A DNA stretch of 64,000 bases from Celeribacter litoreus (GCF_020165855.1 NZ_JAIUFY010000005.1:667235-731234); one strand, 5' to 3'. Counted from the first letter of the stretch, positions 53,275 through 63,537 are shown. The notes: generated by a model from the letters alone, not told the origin. A program made the numbers and translations.

Positions 53275-54675
53275 ATGGTCGAAGAAGACACCCAAGTCGA
53301 ACACGAAGCCGACATCGAAGAAGATGAGGAAGACGGTTATTCGCTGAGCAGCAAGCAGCTCACTGCGATCCTTTATGCTGTCGATACGGGCGACCGGGAC
53401 AAGCTCGTCGAGCTGATGGAGCCGCTCCACGCGGCCGACATCGCCGACTTGCTCGAACAGGTGAATGCCTTTGATCGCCGTCGTTTGATCCTGCTCTATG
53501 GCGCTGAATTCGACGGTGAAATTCTCTCGGAACTTGACGAAGGCATCCGCGAAGAGGTCATTCACGTTCTACGTCCGGAGGTTCTTGCGGAGGCTGTTCG
53601 CGAGCTCGACTCGGATGACGTGGTGGATCTCGTTGAAGACCTCGAAGACGATGCGCAGGAGGCGATTCTCTCCACGCTCGAAGACGCGGATCGTGTCGCG
53701 GTCGAACAGTCGCTGAGCTACCCTGAGTTCTCCGCCGGTCGTTTGATGCAGCGCGAGGTCGTGATGGGGCCGGAGCACTGGACTGTCGGTCAGGCAATCG
53801 ACTTCATGCGCGGGGCAGAGGAGCTTCCGGAAGATTTTTATCACATGGTGCTGATCGATCCTAAAATGCATCCGATCGGTCATGTGACATTGGGCAAGAT
53901 TCTCGGCGCCCCGCGGAGCCAGCCGCTCAAGGAATTGCTCGAACCCGGTTTCCGCACCTTCCACGTGGAAGAGAGCGAATCCGATGTGGCGTACGCGTTC
54001 AACCAGTATCATATGATTTCCGCGCCTGTGGTGGACGAGGACGAGCGCGTGGTTGGCGTGATCACGATCGATGACGCGATGAACGTCCTCGATGAAGAAC
54101 ATGAAGAAGACATCATGCGTCTTGCTGGTGTCGGTGAGGGCTCTCTCGCCGACCGAGTTTACGAGACGGTGAAACAGCGTATTCCGTGGCTCGGTGTAAA
54201 CCTTGTGACGGCCATTCTCGCCTCGCTCGTGATCGCTCAGTTCGAAGATACGATTTCGCAATTCGTCGCCCTCGCTGTGCTCATGCCGATTGTGGCCTCC
54301 ATGGGCGGCAACGCAGGGACACAGGCGCTCACCGTGGCTGTGCGAGCCATTGCAACGCGCGATCTTACCGGCGCGAACGTCTGGCGGGTGATCCGTCGTG
54401 AGGTGCTCGTGGGGCTGGCCAACGGGATCGTCTTTGCCATTCTCATGGCCATCGTCGGTATGGTCTGGTTCGGCTCTCCTGCCTTGGGCGGGGTGATCGC
54501 GGCGGCGATGGTGATCAACTTGGTGGTCGCTGGTCTCGCCGGGATCGGTATCCCAGTCGTGCTCGAACGCATAGGCGTCGATCCCGCACTCGCATCTGGT
54601 GCCTTCGTGACAACGGTGACGGATGTCGTGGGCTTCTTCGCCTTCCTCGGCCTCGCTGGCATCATCCTCTTATGA
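53275..54675 (+). CDS. mgtE: MgtE magnesium transporter
   Basis: This 466-residue protein has the MgtE N-domain (about 20-140), paired CBS domains (about 145-275) and a five-helix membrane domain (about 300-466). The pore block PIVASMGGNAGTQALTVAVRA is exact for MgtE. It imports magnesium and is gated by cytosolic magnesium through the N and CBS domains. The stop is next to the start of the cyclo-ligase gene. Confidence 0.96.
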   Translation: MVEEDTQVEHEADIEEDEEDGYSLSSKQLTAILYAVDTGDRDKLVELMEPLHAADIADLLEQVNAFDRRRLILLYGAEFDGEILSELDEGIREEVIHVLRPEVLAEAVRELDSDDVVDLVEDLEDDAQEAILSTLEDADRVAVEQSLSYPEFSAGRLMQREVVMGPEHWTVGQAIDFMRGAEELPEDFYHMVLIDPKMHPIGHVTLGKILGAPRSQPLKELLEPGFRTFHVEESESDVAYAFNQYHMISAPVVDEDERVVGVITIDDAMNVLDEEHEEDIMRLAGVGEGSLADRVYETVKQRIPWLGVNLVTAILASLVIAQFEDTISQFVALAVLMPIVASMGGNAGTQALTVAVRAIATRDLTGANVWRVIRREVLVGLANGIVFAILMAIVGMVWFGSPALGGVIAAAMVINLVVAGLAGIGIPVVLERIGVDPALASGAFVTTVTDVVGFFAFLGLAGIILL

Positions 54676-54685
54676 GGTTACTCCA

Positions 54686-55252
54686 TTGACAAATCAGGCT
54701 GAACAGAAGGCAGCGCTCCGGCGCGAGGCTCGTCTCAAGAGGGATGCGGCGCATGCTGAGGGTGGCACTGCCAATGCCGTGGCGACCGATCTCCTCTATG
54801 GGTTTCTGAAGCCTTTTCGGGGCAAAGTGATTGCGGGCTATATGCCACTCGGGAGCGAGATCGATCCGCGCCCGCTGATGCACAAAATGGCCAAGCTCGG
54901 TCCTGTTTGTGTGCCCATCGTCGAAGCGCGGGCGCAGCCGCTGCGCTTCGATCTCTGGACGCCGCAATCTGATTTGGTCGAGGGCGCGTTCGGCGCGATG
55001 ATCCCAGCGCATTCAGAACCTGTTCGCCCCGATGTGATCATCGTTCCGCTTTTGGGCTTTAGCCGTGAGGGGCAGCGTTTGGGGTATGGCGGCGGGTTCT
55101 ATGACCGCACCTTGGAGAAGCTCCGCAAGTCGGGTGAGGTCTATGCCGTTGGCTTTGCCTACAGTGCGCAAGAGGTGGAGGACCTCGTTGTCGAACCCAC
55201 CGACGCACCTCTCGATGCCATTGTGACAGAGCGCGGAATCGTCACATTTTGA
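54686..55252 (+). CDS. 5-formyltetrahydrofolate cyclo-ligase
   Basis: This 188-residue enzyme converts 5-formyl-THF to methenyl-THF. The C-terminal motif PLLGFSREGQRLGYGGGFYDRTL (partly given) is diagnostic. I set the start at TTG 54686, eight bases after GAGG (54674-54677, overlapping the mgtE stop); an ATG at 54623 lies inside mgtE. It is probably co-transcribed with mgtE. Confidence 0.9.
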   Translation: MTNQAEQKAALRREARLKRDAAHAEGGTANAVATDLLYGFLKPFRGKVIAGYMPLGSEIDPRPLMHKMAKLGPVCVPIVEARAQPLRFDLWTPQSDLVEGAFGAMIPAHSEPVRPDVIIVPLLGFSREGQRLGYGGGFYDRTLEKLRKSGEVYAVGFAYSAQEVEDLVVEPTDAPLDAIVTERGIVTF

Positions 55253-55330
55253 CGTCGCAAACAGTGGTTGTCGCGCGCAATGCGTCGGGACTTCTTGCCA
55301 TCAGTGCGACGGGCAACTAAGGCTTGGCGC

Positions 55331-56143
55331 ATGAAAATACTGTTTCTCGGAGATATCGTCGGCTCGGCCGGACGCAAAGCTGTGATCGAGCGGATTCCGT
55401 CGCTCCGCAGCGAGTGGGGTCTCGATTTCGTCGTCGTGAATGGCGAGAACGCGACCAACGGGATGGGCCTTTCCGGCGATCATGCAAAGTCGCTACTGGA
55501 CGCGGGGGTGGATTGTCTCACGCTTGGGGATCACGCTTTCGATCAGAAAGACATGATGCAGTTCTGCGAGAAAGAGACGCGAATTGTGCGTCCGATCAAT
55601 TTCTCAAAGGTCGCACCCGGCCGCGGTGTTCGCATCTTTGAAGATGCGCGGGGACGTCGCATTCTCGTCGCGCAAATTCTCGGTCAGGTGTTTATGAAAC
55701 GGGCGTTTGATGATCCGTTCTCGGCACTCGATCAGGTGTTCATGACTCACAAGCTCGGCGGTGCGATTCAGGCGGCGCTCATTGATGTGCACTGCGAGGC
55801 GACGTCCGAGAAAATGGCGATCGGGCACTTCTGTGATGGCAAGGCCTCGGTCGTTGTCGGGACGCACACGCACGTCTGCACGGGCGATGCGCAAGTTCTG
55901 CCAGGCGGCACGGCCTATCTCACGGACGCAGGGATGTGCGGCGATTACAACTCCGTCATCGGGATGGACAAAGCGGAACCACTGCGCCGTTTTGTGACGG
56001 GGATGGCAAAAGGCCGCTTTGAACCTGCGAAGGGGGATGTCACCCTCTCCGGCGTCTATGTGGAAACCGATGACCGGACCGGGCGCGCGTCGCGTGTCAA
56101 ACAAATTCGGGTGGGCGGGCGACTTGAACAAAGCACGCCTTAA
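55331..56143 (+). CDS. YmdB-like metallophosphoesterase (TIGR00282 type)
   Basis: This 270-residue protein has the YmdB/TIGR00282 motifs FLGDIVGSAGR, VNGENATNGMG, LGDHAFDQKDMM, DVHCEATSEKMA and VVGTHTHVCTGDAQVLPGG. Members bind two metals and hydrolyse 2',3'-cyclic nucleotides, affecting biofilm and RNA turnover in Bacillus. I use the ATG at 55331 with AAGG upstream; the frame extends to 55268. It lies 78 bases after the cyclo-ligase gene, a usual pairing. Confidence 0.9.
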   Translation: MKILFLGDIVGSAGRKAVIERIPSLRSEWGLDFVVVNGENATNGMGLSGDHAKSLLDAGVDCLTLGDHAFDQKDMMQFCEKETRIVRPINFSKVAPGRGVRIFEDARGRRILVAQILGQVFMKRAFDDPFSALDQVFMTHKLGGAIQAALIDVHCEATSEKMAIGHFCDGKASVVVGTHTHVCTGDAQVLPGGTAYLTDAGMCGDYNSVIGMDKAEPLRRFVTGMAKGRFEPAKGDVTLSGVYVETDDRTGRASRVKQIRVGGRLEQSTP

Positions 56144-56251
56144 CATCCGCACTTGCCAAAAAAGTCGAAATTCCAAATTCTTTTGCGGCTTGTCTAAGGT
56201 ATCGCGCGCAGGCCATAGTTCCGCCGAAGTAGTGTTTGAGCGCGAGGTTGC

Positions 56252-58033
56252 ATGGATCTCATAGACCTAAGTCCGATGGCGGAAGCGATGACCGCGCTCG
56301 TCGTCGTGGGGATCATGTTCGTGCTCTTCGTGCGAGAGATGTTCCCGACGGAAGTTGTCGCAATTGCAGGCGTCGCGTTGATGATTGTGCTCGGCATTTT
56401 GCCGTATGAGGCGGGGCTTGCGGTTCTCTCAAACCCTGCGCCTTGGACAATTGGCGCGATGTTCATCGTGATGGGGGCGCTCGTTCGGACGGGGGCGCTC
56501 GAGTGGTTTACCCGTCAGGCCGGCAATTATGCGGAAACGCATCCGTCGGTGGCGATTGCGATGCTACTGCTCGTCGTTGTGGTTCTCTCTGCCTTTGTGG
56601 CCAATACGCCCGTCGTCGTTGTGATGATCCCTGTCTTTGTCCAACTCGCAGGCAAACTCGGGACCGTTCCGTCCAAGCTCCTCATTCCCCTGTCTTACTC
56701 GGCTATTCTCGGGGGCACGATCACGCTCCTTGGGACCTCTACGAACCTGCTCGTCGATGGTGTGGCACGTGATCAGGGACTTGAGCCGTTCACCATTTTC
56801 GAGGTGGCGCCACTTGGTTTGGTCGTCACTGCGTGGGGGATGCTTTATCTCCTCTTGTTCGGTCGCCGCCTGTTGCCAGAGCGGGATTCGCTTGCCGCGA
56901 TGCTCTCGACCAACCGCTCAAAGATGAAGTTCTTCACGGAGGCTGTGATCCCACCGGACTCCAACCTTATCGGTCGCGAAGTCACGGGCGTTCAGCTGTT
57001 CAAACGTGACGGTGTGCGTCTGATCGACGTTATTCGCGGCGACAAATCCTACCGGCATGAGCTTCAGGGCTTCGTTCTCGAGGTCGGGGATCGCGTGGTG
57101 ATGCGCTCCAAGATTACCGAGCTTTTGAGCCTTCAGCGCGACAAATCTCTCAAGCGCGTCGACCAGGTGTCCGCGGTTGAAACCACCACCATGGAAGTGC
57201 TGATCACACCCGGCTGTAAGATGGTCGGACGCTCGCTCGGCTCCATGCGTTTGCGTCGTCGATACGGTATCTACGTGCTCGCGGTGCACCGCCGGAACCA
57301 GAACGTTGGGAACAAAATTCAGGACCTCGTTGTGCGGGTGGGCGACACGCTCCTGCTCGAAGGGGCACCCTCCGACATTCAGCGTCTGGCGAATGACATG
57401 GATATGGGCGACGTGTCCAAACCGACCGAACGTGCTTATCACCGGTCACATGCTCCGATTGCGATCATTGCGATGCTATCGATTGTTGTTCTGGCCGCTT
57501 TCGGCGTCGCGCCGATCCTGATGCTATCGGTCTTGGCGGTCGCGATTGTCCTCGTGACACGCTGTATCGATGCGGACGAAGCGTTCGACTTTGTCGAAGG
57601 GCGGCTTCTCGCGCTTATTTTTGCCATGCTCGCCATTGGTGCGGCTTTGCAAGCCTCGGGCGCCGTGGAGTTGATCGTCAAGGCAATCGCGCCGCTTCTG
57701 GACGGGCTTCCGCTGTTCTTTGTCGTTTGGGCCATTTTCCTGCTGACATCGGTTTTGACAGAGCTCGTGTCCAACAACGCTGTGGCTGTTGTTGTGACGC
57801 CGATTGCCATCGGTTTGGCTGAAAGCATGGGGATCGATCCGCGCGGTCTCGTGGTGGCGGTCATGATCGCGGCTTCGGCATCCTTTGCGACGCCCATCGG
57901 GTACCAGACCAACACCATGGTCTACGGCCCCGGCGGTTATAAGTTCACGGACTACATGAAAGTCGGGATTCCGCTCAATCTCACGATCGGATTGCTCTCT
58001 GCGGCGGTCATCCCCCTGATTTGGCCCCTCTAA
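56252..58033 (+). CDS. SLC13/DASS-family transporter with central TrkA-C domains
   Basis: This 593-residue protein has an N-terminal membrane half (about 1-210), two TrkA-C (RCK_C) domains (about 225-300 and 310-390) and a C-terminal membrane half. LLGTSTNLLVDG and NNAVAVVVTPIAIGLAES are the anion-binding hairpins of the family. Likely substrates are dicarboxylates or sulfate. GAGG precedes the ATG at 56252. It is a single gene; the regulator is unknown. Confidence 0.88.
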   Translation: MDLIDLSPMAEAMTALVVVGIMFVLFVREMFPTEVVAIAGVALMIVLGILPYEAGLAVLSNPAPWTIGAMFIVMGALVRTGALEWFTRQAGNYAETHPSVAIAMLLLVVVVLSAFVANTPVVVVMIPVFVQLAGKLGTVPSKLLIPLSYSAILGGTITLLGTSTNLLVDGVARDQGLEPFTIFEVAPLGLVVTAWGMLYLLLFGRRLLPERDSLAAMLSTNRSKMKFFTEAVIPPDSNLIGREVTGVQLFKRDGVRLIDVIRGDKSYRHELQGFVLEVGDRVVMRSKITELLSLQRDKSLKRVDQVSAVETTTMEVLITPGCKMVGRSLGSMRLRRRYGIYVLAVHRRNQNVGNKIQDLVVRVGDTLLLEGAPSDIQRLANDMDMGDVSKPTERAYHRSHAPIAIIAMLSIVVLAAFGVAPILMLSVLAVAIVLVTRCIDADEAFDFVEGRLLALIFAMLAIGAALQASGAVELIVKAIAPLLDGLPLFFVVWAIFLLTSVLTELVSNNAVAVVVTPIAIGLAESMGIDPRGLVVAVMIAASASFATPIGYQTNTMVYGPGGYKFTDYMKVGIPLNLTIGLLSAAVIPLIWPL

Positions 58034-58149
58034 TTCCCCTGTTTCGCAACAATCCCGGCGCGGGTGGCCTTGCAGGGCAGGGCGGGCATGGCCTATAGAA
58101 GCGCGAACCAGTCGATTGACTAAGCTATTCTACGTTGTGGAGGCGCCAC

Positions 58150-58899
58150 ATGGCAGGCCATTCTAAATGGGCAAACATTCAGCACCGCAAAGGGCGTCAG
58201 GACGCCGTTCGCTCGAAGCTGTTTTCGAAACTCGCCAAGGAGATTACCGTGGCGGCGAAAATGGGCGACCCCGATCCTGAGAAGAACCCGCGTCTGCGTT
58301 TGGCGGTGAAAACCGCGAAGACCCAATCTGTTCCGAAGGACGTGATTGATCGCGCAATCAAAAAGGCGATGGGCGGCGACGCCGAGAACTACGACGAAAT
58401 CCGCTATGAGGGCTATGGTCCGGAAGGCATCGCGTTCATCGTCGAAACCATGACCGACAACGTGAACCGCACCGCGTCCAATGTGCGCTCCATCTTCACC
58501 AAAGCGGGCGGCAACCTCGGCACCTCCGGTTCTGTGGCGTTCATGTTCGACCGTGTGGGTGAGATCTCCTATGGTCCCGAAGTGGGCGACGCCGACACCG
58601 TCATGATGGCCGCCATCGAGGCTGGCGCAGAGGACGTTGAGAGCGAAGAGGGAGAAGAGGGCGGTCACTGGATCTACACCGCTGACACCGACCTCGCAGC
58701 CGTGTCTGACGCGCTTGAGGCTGAACTGGGTGAATCCAAGGAATCCAAACTGATCTGGAAGCCGCAGAATCGGACCGAGGTGGACCTCGAGACGGCTCAG
58801 AAGCTGATGCGTCTCGTTGAAGCTCTTGAAGATGATGACGACGTTCAATCCGTTACGGCCAACTTCGATGTGCCGGAAGATGTCGCAGCGCAACTCTGA
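58150..58899 (+). CDS. yebC: YebC/PmpR-family protein
   Basis: This 249-residue protein starts [19 protein letters not shown] and has [30 protein letters not shown]-like text and a [19 protein letters not shown] block, all typical. YebC proteins bind DNA as PmpR regulators and, more recently, have been linked to relief of ribosome stalling at proline runs. TGGAGG precedes the ATG at 58150; an ATG at 58135 is upstream of that site. A strong terminator follows. Confidence 0.96.
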   Translation: MAGHSKWANIQHRKGRQDAVRSKLFSKLAKEITVAAKMGDPDPEKNPRLRLAVKTAKTQSVPKDVIDRAIKKAMGGDAENYDEIRYEGYGPEGIAFIVETMTDNVNRTASNVRSIFTKAGGNLGTSGSVAFMFDRVGEISYGPEVGDADTVMMAAIEAGAEDVESEEGEEGGHWIYTADTDLAAVSDALEAELGESKESKLIWKPQNRTEVDLETAQKLMRLVEALEDDDDVQSVTANFDVPEDVAAQL

Positions 58900-58923
58900 G
58901 GCTGCTTCAGACCCAAAATTGAG

Positions 58924-58950
58924 AACCCCGCCCATCGAGGCGGGGTTTTT
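58924..58950 (+). terminator. Rho-independent terminator after yebC
   Basis: AACCCCGCC (58924-58932) pairs with GGCGGGGTT (58939-58947), followed by TTTTT. The loop is six bases. Confidence 0.93.
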
Positions 58951-59013
58951 CGTTCATGGGTGTCTTGCGAAGGACGTCTCTTTCCCTGAGACATGTGCCA
59001 CAGGAGCGTTTCT

Positions 59014-59619
59014 ATGATCCATGCCACACTAATCGGTTTCATGTCCGGCCTGTCTTTGATTGTCGCAATCGGAGCGCAAAACGCCTTTGTCCTGCGTCAA
59101 GGGCTCCGGCGGTCGCATGTTTTTGCCGTGGCGCTCACCTGTGCCCTCTCAGATGCGATCCTGATCGGTCTAGGTGTCTTCGGGTCCGCACGGATCACGG
59201 AGGTTTTCCCGTCCCTTCTCCCCGTTATGCGCTGGGGTGGTGCGGCTTTCCTCACAGTCTATGGACTCAGAGCCGCTGTGGCCGCGTGGAGAGGGCAGGG
59301 GCATCTAGAGGCTGCTCAGGCGGGCGCGCAGAGCCTCAGGGCGGCTCTCTTCACCTGTCTTGCGCTCACCTGGCTCAATCCTCATGTCTATCTCGATACG
59401 GTGGTCCTGCTCGGCGCCATCTCTGCCGATTTCCCGACGGCACGCCCCGCCTTCGCGGTCGGCGCAGTTCTGGCATCCTTTTCTTTCTTCTTTTCGCTGG
59501 GATACGGCGCACGCTACCTCGCGCCCGTGTTCGCGCGCCCGACGGCGTGGCGGGTTCTCGATGGCGGTATCGCCGTGGTGATGTGGAGCATCGCGCTAGG
59601 CCTTGTGCGTGGCGCGTGA
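59014..59619 (+). CDS. LysE/ArgO-family amino-acid exporter
   Basis: This 201-residue protein has six hydrophobic helices and the LysE signature GFMSGLSLIVAIGAQNAFVLRQGLRR at residues about 7-32 (abbreviated), with LTWLNPHVYLDTVVLLG near 120-136, as in ArgO. It should export basic amino acids. AGGAG lies seven bases before the ATG at 59014; an upstream ATG at 58993 lacks a site. Confidence 0.9.
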   Translation: MIHATLIGFMSGLSLIVAIGAQNAFVLRQGLRRSHVFAVALTCALSDAILIGLGVFGSARITEVFPSLLPVMRWGGAAFLTVYGLRAAVAAWRGQGHLEAAQAGAQSLRAALFTCLALTWLNPHVYLDTVVLLGAISADFPTARPAFAVGAVLASFSFFFSLGYGARYLAPVFARPTAWRVLDGGIAVVMWSIALGLVRGA

Positions 59620-59655
59620 ATTGCAACTCTGCGTCAGTGCGATAGATATCTCGGA

Positions 59656-60537
59656 ATGAAAGCAATGCCCGCCACAGTCCAAGGCATCCTCTGGATGCTC
59701 GTCGTCACGATCAATTTTGTGATGGTGAACGTCTTAGTGAAATACGTGGGTAGTGGCCTACCCGTGATCGAGACGGCATTTCTCCGTTTCGCTCTCGGTC
59801 TCGTTTTCCTCCTCCCGATGATCAAAACGGTGCGCAATGCGAATCTCACGGCGGAAGTTTGGAAGCTTTCAGTCGCCCGTGCCTTGTTCCACGCGGTTGC
59901 GATGTCTTTGTGGTTCTATGCCATGACCCGCATCCCGATGGCAGAAGTGACCGCGATGAACTTCATGAACCCCCTCTACATTTCGATCGGGGCTGTGCTC
60001 ATTTTCGGTGAACGTATCTCCCCGCCGCGTATCGCCGCGATGGCTGTGGCGTTCCTCGGCGGCCTGATCATTCTGCGCCCCGGCTTTCGGAGCCTCGATC
60101 CTGGCCATGTCGCGATGATCTTTTCCGCGATGGCCTTCGCGGGAAGCTACCTTCTCGCCAATGCGTTGACCAAACGCCTCCCGGCGACAGTCGTTGTTTT
60201 TCTGATGTCGGCGATGGTTCCCATTGTGATTGCGCCTATCGCGATCATGCACTGGCAGACGCCCACACTTCTGGAGGTCGCGCTGCTCTTTTTGACGGCG
60301 GCTTTCGCAACATTCGCACACTACTCCATGATGCGGGCCTTTGCCTGCGCGCCGCAGTCGGTCGTTCAGCCCGTGACCTTCGTTCAACTCGTCTGGGCAA
60401 TGCTCCTCGGCATGGTGCTTTTCGGAGAGGCATTCGACCCGTTTGTGATGCTCGGCGGTGCCATGATTATTCTCTCGATCTCCTACATCACATGGCGTGA
60501 AACACGCAGGAAGAGAATGGCCGAAGCAGTTTCGTGA
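59656..60537 (+). CDS. EamA/DMT-family transporter
   Basis: This 293-residue protein has about ten helices in two EamA repeats (about 8-140 and 150-285). The repeat motifs PVIETAFLRFALGL and AEVTAMNFMNPLYISIGAVL in the first half, and PQSVVQPVTFVQLVWAMLLG in the second, are typical. Direction and substrate cannot be read. The ribosome site is weak (CGGA just upstream). Confidence 0.88.
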   Translation: MKAMPATVQGILWMLVVTINFVMVNVLVKYVGSGLPVIETAFLRFALGLVFLLPMIKTVRNANLTAEVWKLSVARALFHAVAMSLWFYAMTRIPMAEVTAMNFMNPLYISIGAVLIFGERISPPRIAAMAVAFLGGLIILRPGFRSLDPGHVAMIFSAMAFAGSYLLANALTKRLPATVVVFLMSAMVPIVIAPIAIMHWQTPTLLEVALLFLTAAFATFAHYSMMRAFACAPQSVVQPVTFVQLVWAMLLGMVLFGEAFDPFVMLGGAMIILSISYITWRETRRKRMAEAVS

Positions 60538-60630
60538 TTGCTCGGTTTTCTTGATCCCTGTCAAAGCGAAGCACCGCGAGGCGCGTCCAAACTGTTCCTG
60601 AAAACAGGACATGAATTACAGGAGGCGCAC

Positions 60631-60873
60631 ATGTCAGACACACCGCACAGATTGGTTGTCGATTTCCCGGAACTGAGCGAACAGATCGCAGCTCTCAAAG
60701 CAAACGATCCGCATTTCGCCCGACTGGTCTCTGATTATGATGCCCTGAACGAAGAGGTCCATCTCGTCGAAACCGATGTTCACCCGATGGAAGATTTGGC
60801 GGCCGCAGAGCTCCGCAAAAAACGCATGCATCTGAAAGATGAAATCTACAAGATGCTGACCACGCCAGCATAA
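60631..60873 (+). CDS. YdcH-family small protein (DUF465)
   Basis: This 80-residue helical protein has the DUF465 pattern: DFPELSEQIAALKANDPHFARLV at residues 10-32 and LRKKRMHLKDEIYKML near the end. AGGAGG lies five bases before the ATG at 60631. YdcH-like proteins are stress-linked but have no assigned role. A terminator follows. Confidence 0.92.
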   Translation: MSDTPHRLVVDFPELSEQIAALKANDPHFARLVSDYDALNEEVHLVETDVHPMEDLAAAELRKKRMHLKDEIYKMLTTPA

Positions 60874-60903
60874 AGTCACTGAAATTCCCCCCCCCGGGAT
60901 GAT

Positions 60904-60940
60904 GAGGGCACGTTTCCTGTTGAGGGGCGTGCCCTCTTTT
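60904..60940 (+). terminator. Terminator after ydcH-like gene
   Basis: GAGGGCACG (60904-60912) pairs with CGTGCCCTC (60928-60936), a perfect nine-base stem with a 15-base loop, followed by TTTT. Confidence 0.85.
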
Positions 60941-61058
60941 CGTGGCAGGGACTCTGAGGCCTCGTGTTCCCAAATGACAGAAAAATGTCAAAAGCGACGA
61001 CAGAATTTTCAGAACCCACTTGCGCCCCGGAATTAGATCGCCTAAATGGCTGCGCATC

Positions 61059-61134
<76 letters not shown>

Positions 61135-61195
61135 TCCCCCCACATTCACGTTGCATTTTGCGTCTCATGCATCGCTCGCTTGAAGTCGCGGTCCC

Positions 61196-63067
61196 CTACG
61201 GGGCTCTTTGAAGGCGTGGCATGAGAGCTTCTAGGCCATGGCGTGCGTCTTGGAGGAGAGCGGCGTCTGCGCCGGTAAGGCGGTTGGATTGTTGTGCAAG
61301 GGTCGCGTTGAGCGCGGACGGGTTGTCCGAGATTTGTGACAGACGTGCCAGAATTGCGCGTACGATGCGGCGGGCCGAGTCGCTGCTGTCCGGGTCGCGG
61401 GTGATACGGTGGCACCATGTCGCAGATTGGCCGAGATTTAGCACCGCGAGAGCTGTCGCTCTGGCCTCTTTTTGTGCCGGGTGGGAGCTTCCGGACAAGC
61501 GGATGAGGCGCAGGGTCCGGTGGTAGAGACGCGCTTGCCAATGAGTTTGGGTGTCGAGCAGTTTGGGATCTTTTGCCATATCTCGCAGATCGTGGATCAT
61601 GGTCGTGACGAGCGTATCCGCTTTGCGTTTAAGACTCGGCGGGTAGACGACCCGATATATGATCATGGCGAGCAATGGGGCCACGATCACGGCAATGCCC
61701 ATTTCGACTGATGCACCAAGCGTGCCGGTAAGGGGCAGGTGTGGTTGCGACATCAGCAAGAGGACCATGTTGTAGTCGAAGCTCATCATCTGCGTCTTGT
61801 TGTGCGCAGTAATGAAGGGGCCAATGAAAATCATTGGGAGCATAAGTATAATCAAGTGCCATTCGTCGCCCGCGTGGGGCCAGAGAAGCCATCTGAGTGC
61901 AATCGCGCCCAGTGCGCCGAGGAACTGGCCACTGAAAACCATGCGCATCATTTTCTCCGGGTTCTCGAAGGTCGAGAAGATCGACAGCATGATCGAGAGG
62001 CCCAGGAGCATGAAGCCGCCAACGTGCCAGCCACTCGCAAGCCAAATTGCGCCAAAGAAAATCAGCGCTGCGAATGCGCGCAAACCCGCCTCGCGCGCGC
62101 CGACCCAATCGCGGTGCAAAATCGGGTCAACGGTAGATTTGATCGGCGGCTCGGGTTGGAGGCGCCAGCTTGCGAGGCTGCGTTCGAAGGTGGTGAGCGT
62201 CTCGCGCAACTGCGGGGACACGGTGCCGAGTTCGGCCGCCGCTGTGAGTGCCAGACGCGCGGAAGCGATGTCGCCGGCGGTCAGCTTCTGAGCGGCATCG
62301 GTGAGGTGCTCTTCAAACCCCTCCGGAGGGCGCGTGCCGTGATCCCAGAGGAGGAGCGGTGTCGCAGAAATCAGGAGGGCACGTGTGCTGCGAATGGATT
62401 GATGATTGCGCATGGAGCCGGCGCTGTGCGGATCGAGGCTGTCTTCTACCATGGCGAGGTGAGACAGGAGGGCACTGCGCTCGTCATCCGACGGCGCGTG
62501 CGCGGCGGCGAGTGTGAGAATTTCCGAGAGCACGGCGAGGACGCGCTCTTTGATGAGGGGCGCGTCCTCTGATTTGCTAAAGAGAAACCCGGCGAGTGTC
62601 GCGACGGCGACCCCGACCAAAACGGTCGCGAGGCGGTCTGCGCCGAGGTTCAGGACATTTTCCGGATGACCTGTGTCGAGCAAGGCGACCATCGCGGCGG
62701 TATAGCCGGCGAGGACGGTGCCGTAGGCTGCAAATCCTCTGAGAAGGTTGCCGGCATAGGTGCAGGCGCTGACCCACACCGCGAGACCGACGACGAGGAG
62801 CGCAGGGTGGATTTGCATCGCGTGGACGAGGAGGACACCGGCGATAGTGCCACTGATCGATCCGAGGACACGAAATAACCCTTTTTCGAGGAGCTGCCCG
62901 CGGGTCGGAAGAGTGGCCGCCCAGACCGACATCCCCGACCATTGCGGGTGCTCCAGCCCGATGGTCCAGGCGATTGCGATGGCAATCCACACTGCGATGG
63001 CCGTTCTTGCGGCGAAGGCGAGACGAGCGGGAGAGAACCCGCGTGCTGTGAACCAGTCCAAGGTCAT
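61196..63067 (-). CDS. FUSC-family inner-membrane transporter (AaeB-like)
   Basis: This 623-residue protein has two five- or six-helix blocks (about 15-160 and 335-490) with cytosolic domains between and after, the usual FUSC/AaeB layout. WSGMSVWAATLPTRGQLLEKGLFRVLGSISG near residue 42 is the family's first block (abbreviated). AaeB-type pumps export aromatic acids. The start overlaps the end of the MarR gene by four bases, so the two are one operon. Confidence 0.87.
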   Translation of the reverse strand: MTLDWFTARGFSPARLAFAARTAIAVWIAIAIAWTIGLEHPQWSGMSVWAATLPTRGQLLEKGLFRVLGSISGTIAGVLLVHAMQIHPALLVVGLAVWVSACTYAGNLLRGFAAYGTVLAGYTAAMVALLDTGHPENVLNLGADRLATVLVGVAVATLAGFLFSKSEDAPLIKERVLAVLSEILTLAAAHAPSDDERSALLSHLAMVEDSLDPHSAGSMRNHQSIRSTRALLISATPLLLWDHGTRPPEGFEEHLTDAAQKLTAGDIASARLALTAAAELGTVSPQLRETLTTFERSLASWRLQPEPPIKSTVDPILHRDWVGAREAGLRAFAALIFFGAIWLASGWHVGGFMLLGLSIMLSIFSTFENPEKMMRMVFSGQFLGALGAIALRWLLWPHAGDEWHLIILMLPMIFIGPFITAHNKTQMMSFDYNMVLLLMSQPHLPLTGTLGASVEMGIAVIVAPLLAMIIYRVVYPPSLKRKADTLVTTMIHDLRDMAKDPKLLDTQTHWQARLYHRTLRLIRLSGSSHPAQKEARATALAVLNLGQSATWCHRITRDPDSSDSARRIVRAILARLSQISDNPSALNATLAQQSNRLTGADAALLQDARHGLEALMPRLQRAP

Positions 63068-63531
63068 CCGCGCGTCTCCTGCGATATATCCAATGCGGTG
63101 CTGATCTTTTCGAGCACTCTGATCACGTCTCTGACTTCGTCGTCGGTCAGGTCCTTGAGCAATTCCGCCTCGAATTCCGCGAGGTGGTGTTTGATCCGTG
63201 CCACTTCGACGTCGCCTTTATCGGTGAGCACCAAGCGTCGCGCGCGTCGGTCGTCGGGGTCCACTTGCCGCTCGATCAATTCGCGCTCTGCCAGCAGGTC
63301 GATGAGACGCACCACGGTCGAGCTGTCGAGAGCCAGTCGATCCGCCAAGGCCGTTTGGCTCAGACCGTCCCGTTCCGCGTCGAGGTGCACGAGTGGGGCC
63401 CACGTTGCGTCTGTGAGGCCGGAGGCTGCCAGTTCGGTGTGAATCGCTTTGCGCCAACGACGCGTCAGCATGACGAGTTGGAAGCCGAATTTCGTTTTGG
63501 GAGAGGTGTCATCAGTGGTCATGAAATGCAT
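63064..63531 (-). CDS. MarR-family transcriptional regulator
   Basis: This 155-residue winged-helix protein has LSQTALADRLALDSSTVVRLIDLLAERELIERQVDPDDRRARRLVLTDKG around residues 58-108 (abbreviated), the MarR DNA-binding region. It likely represses itself and the downstream FUSC pump and releases DNA on binding a phenolic or aromatic acid. Two ATGs (63531 and 63522) are possible with no clear ribosome site; the longer is given. A large palindrome lies just upstream. Confidence 0.9.
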   Translation of the reverse strand: MHFMTTDDTSPKTKFGFQLVMLTRRWRKAIHTELAASGLTDATWAPLVHLDAERDGLSQTALADRLALDSSTVVRLIDLLAERELIERQVDPDDRRARRLVLTDKGDVEVARIKHHLAEFEAELLKDLTDDEVRDVIRVLEKISTALDISQETRG

Positions 63532-63537
63532 GTGAAT

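Noticed and set aside
60887..60895. Run of nine C
   Set aside because: It lies in an intergenic gap after the ydcH-like gene; probably a neutral homopolymer, possibly a sequencing-length uncertainty.
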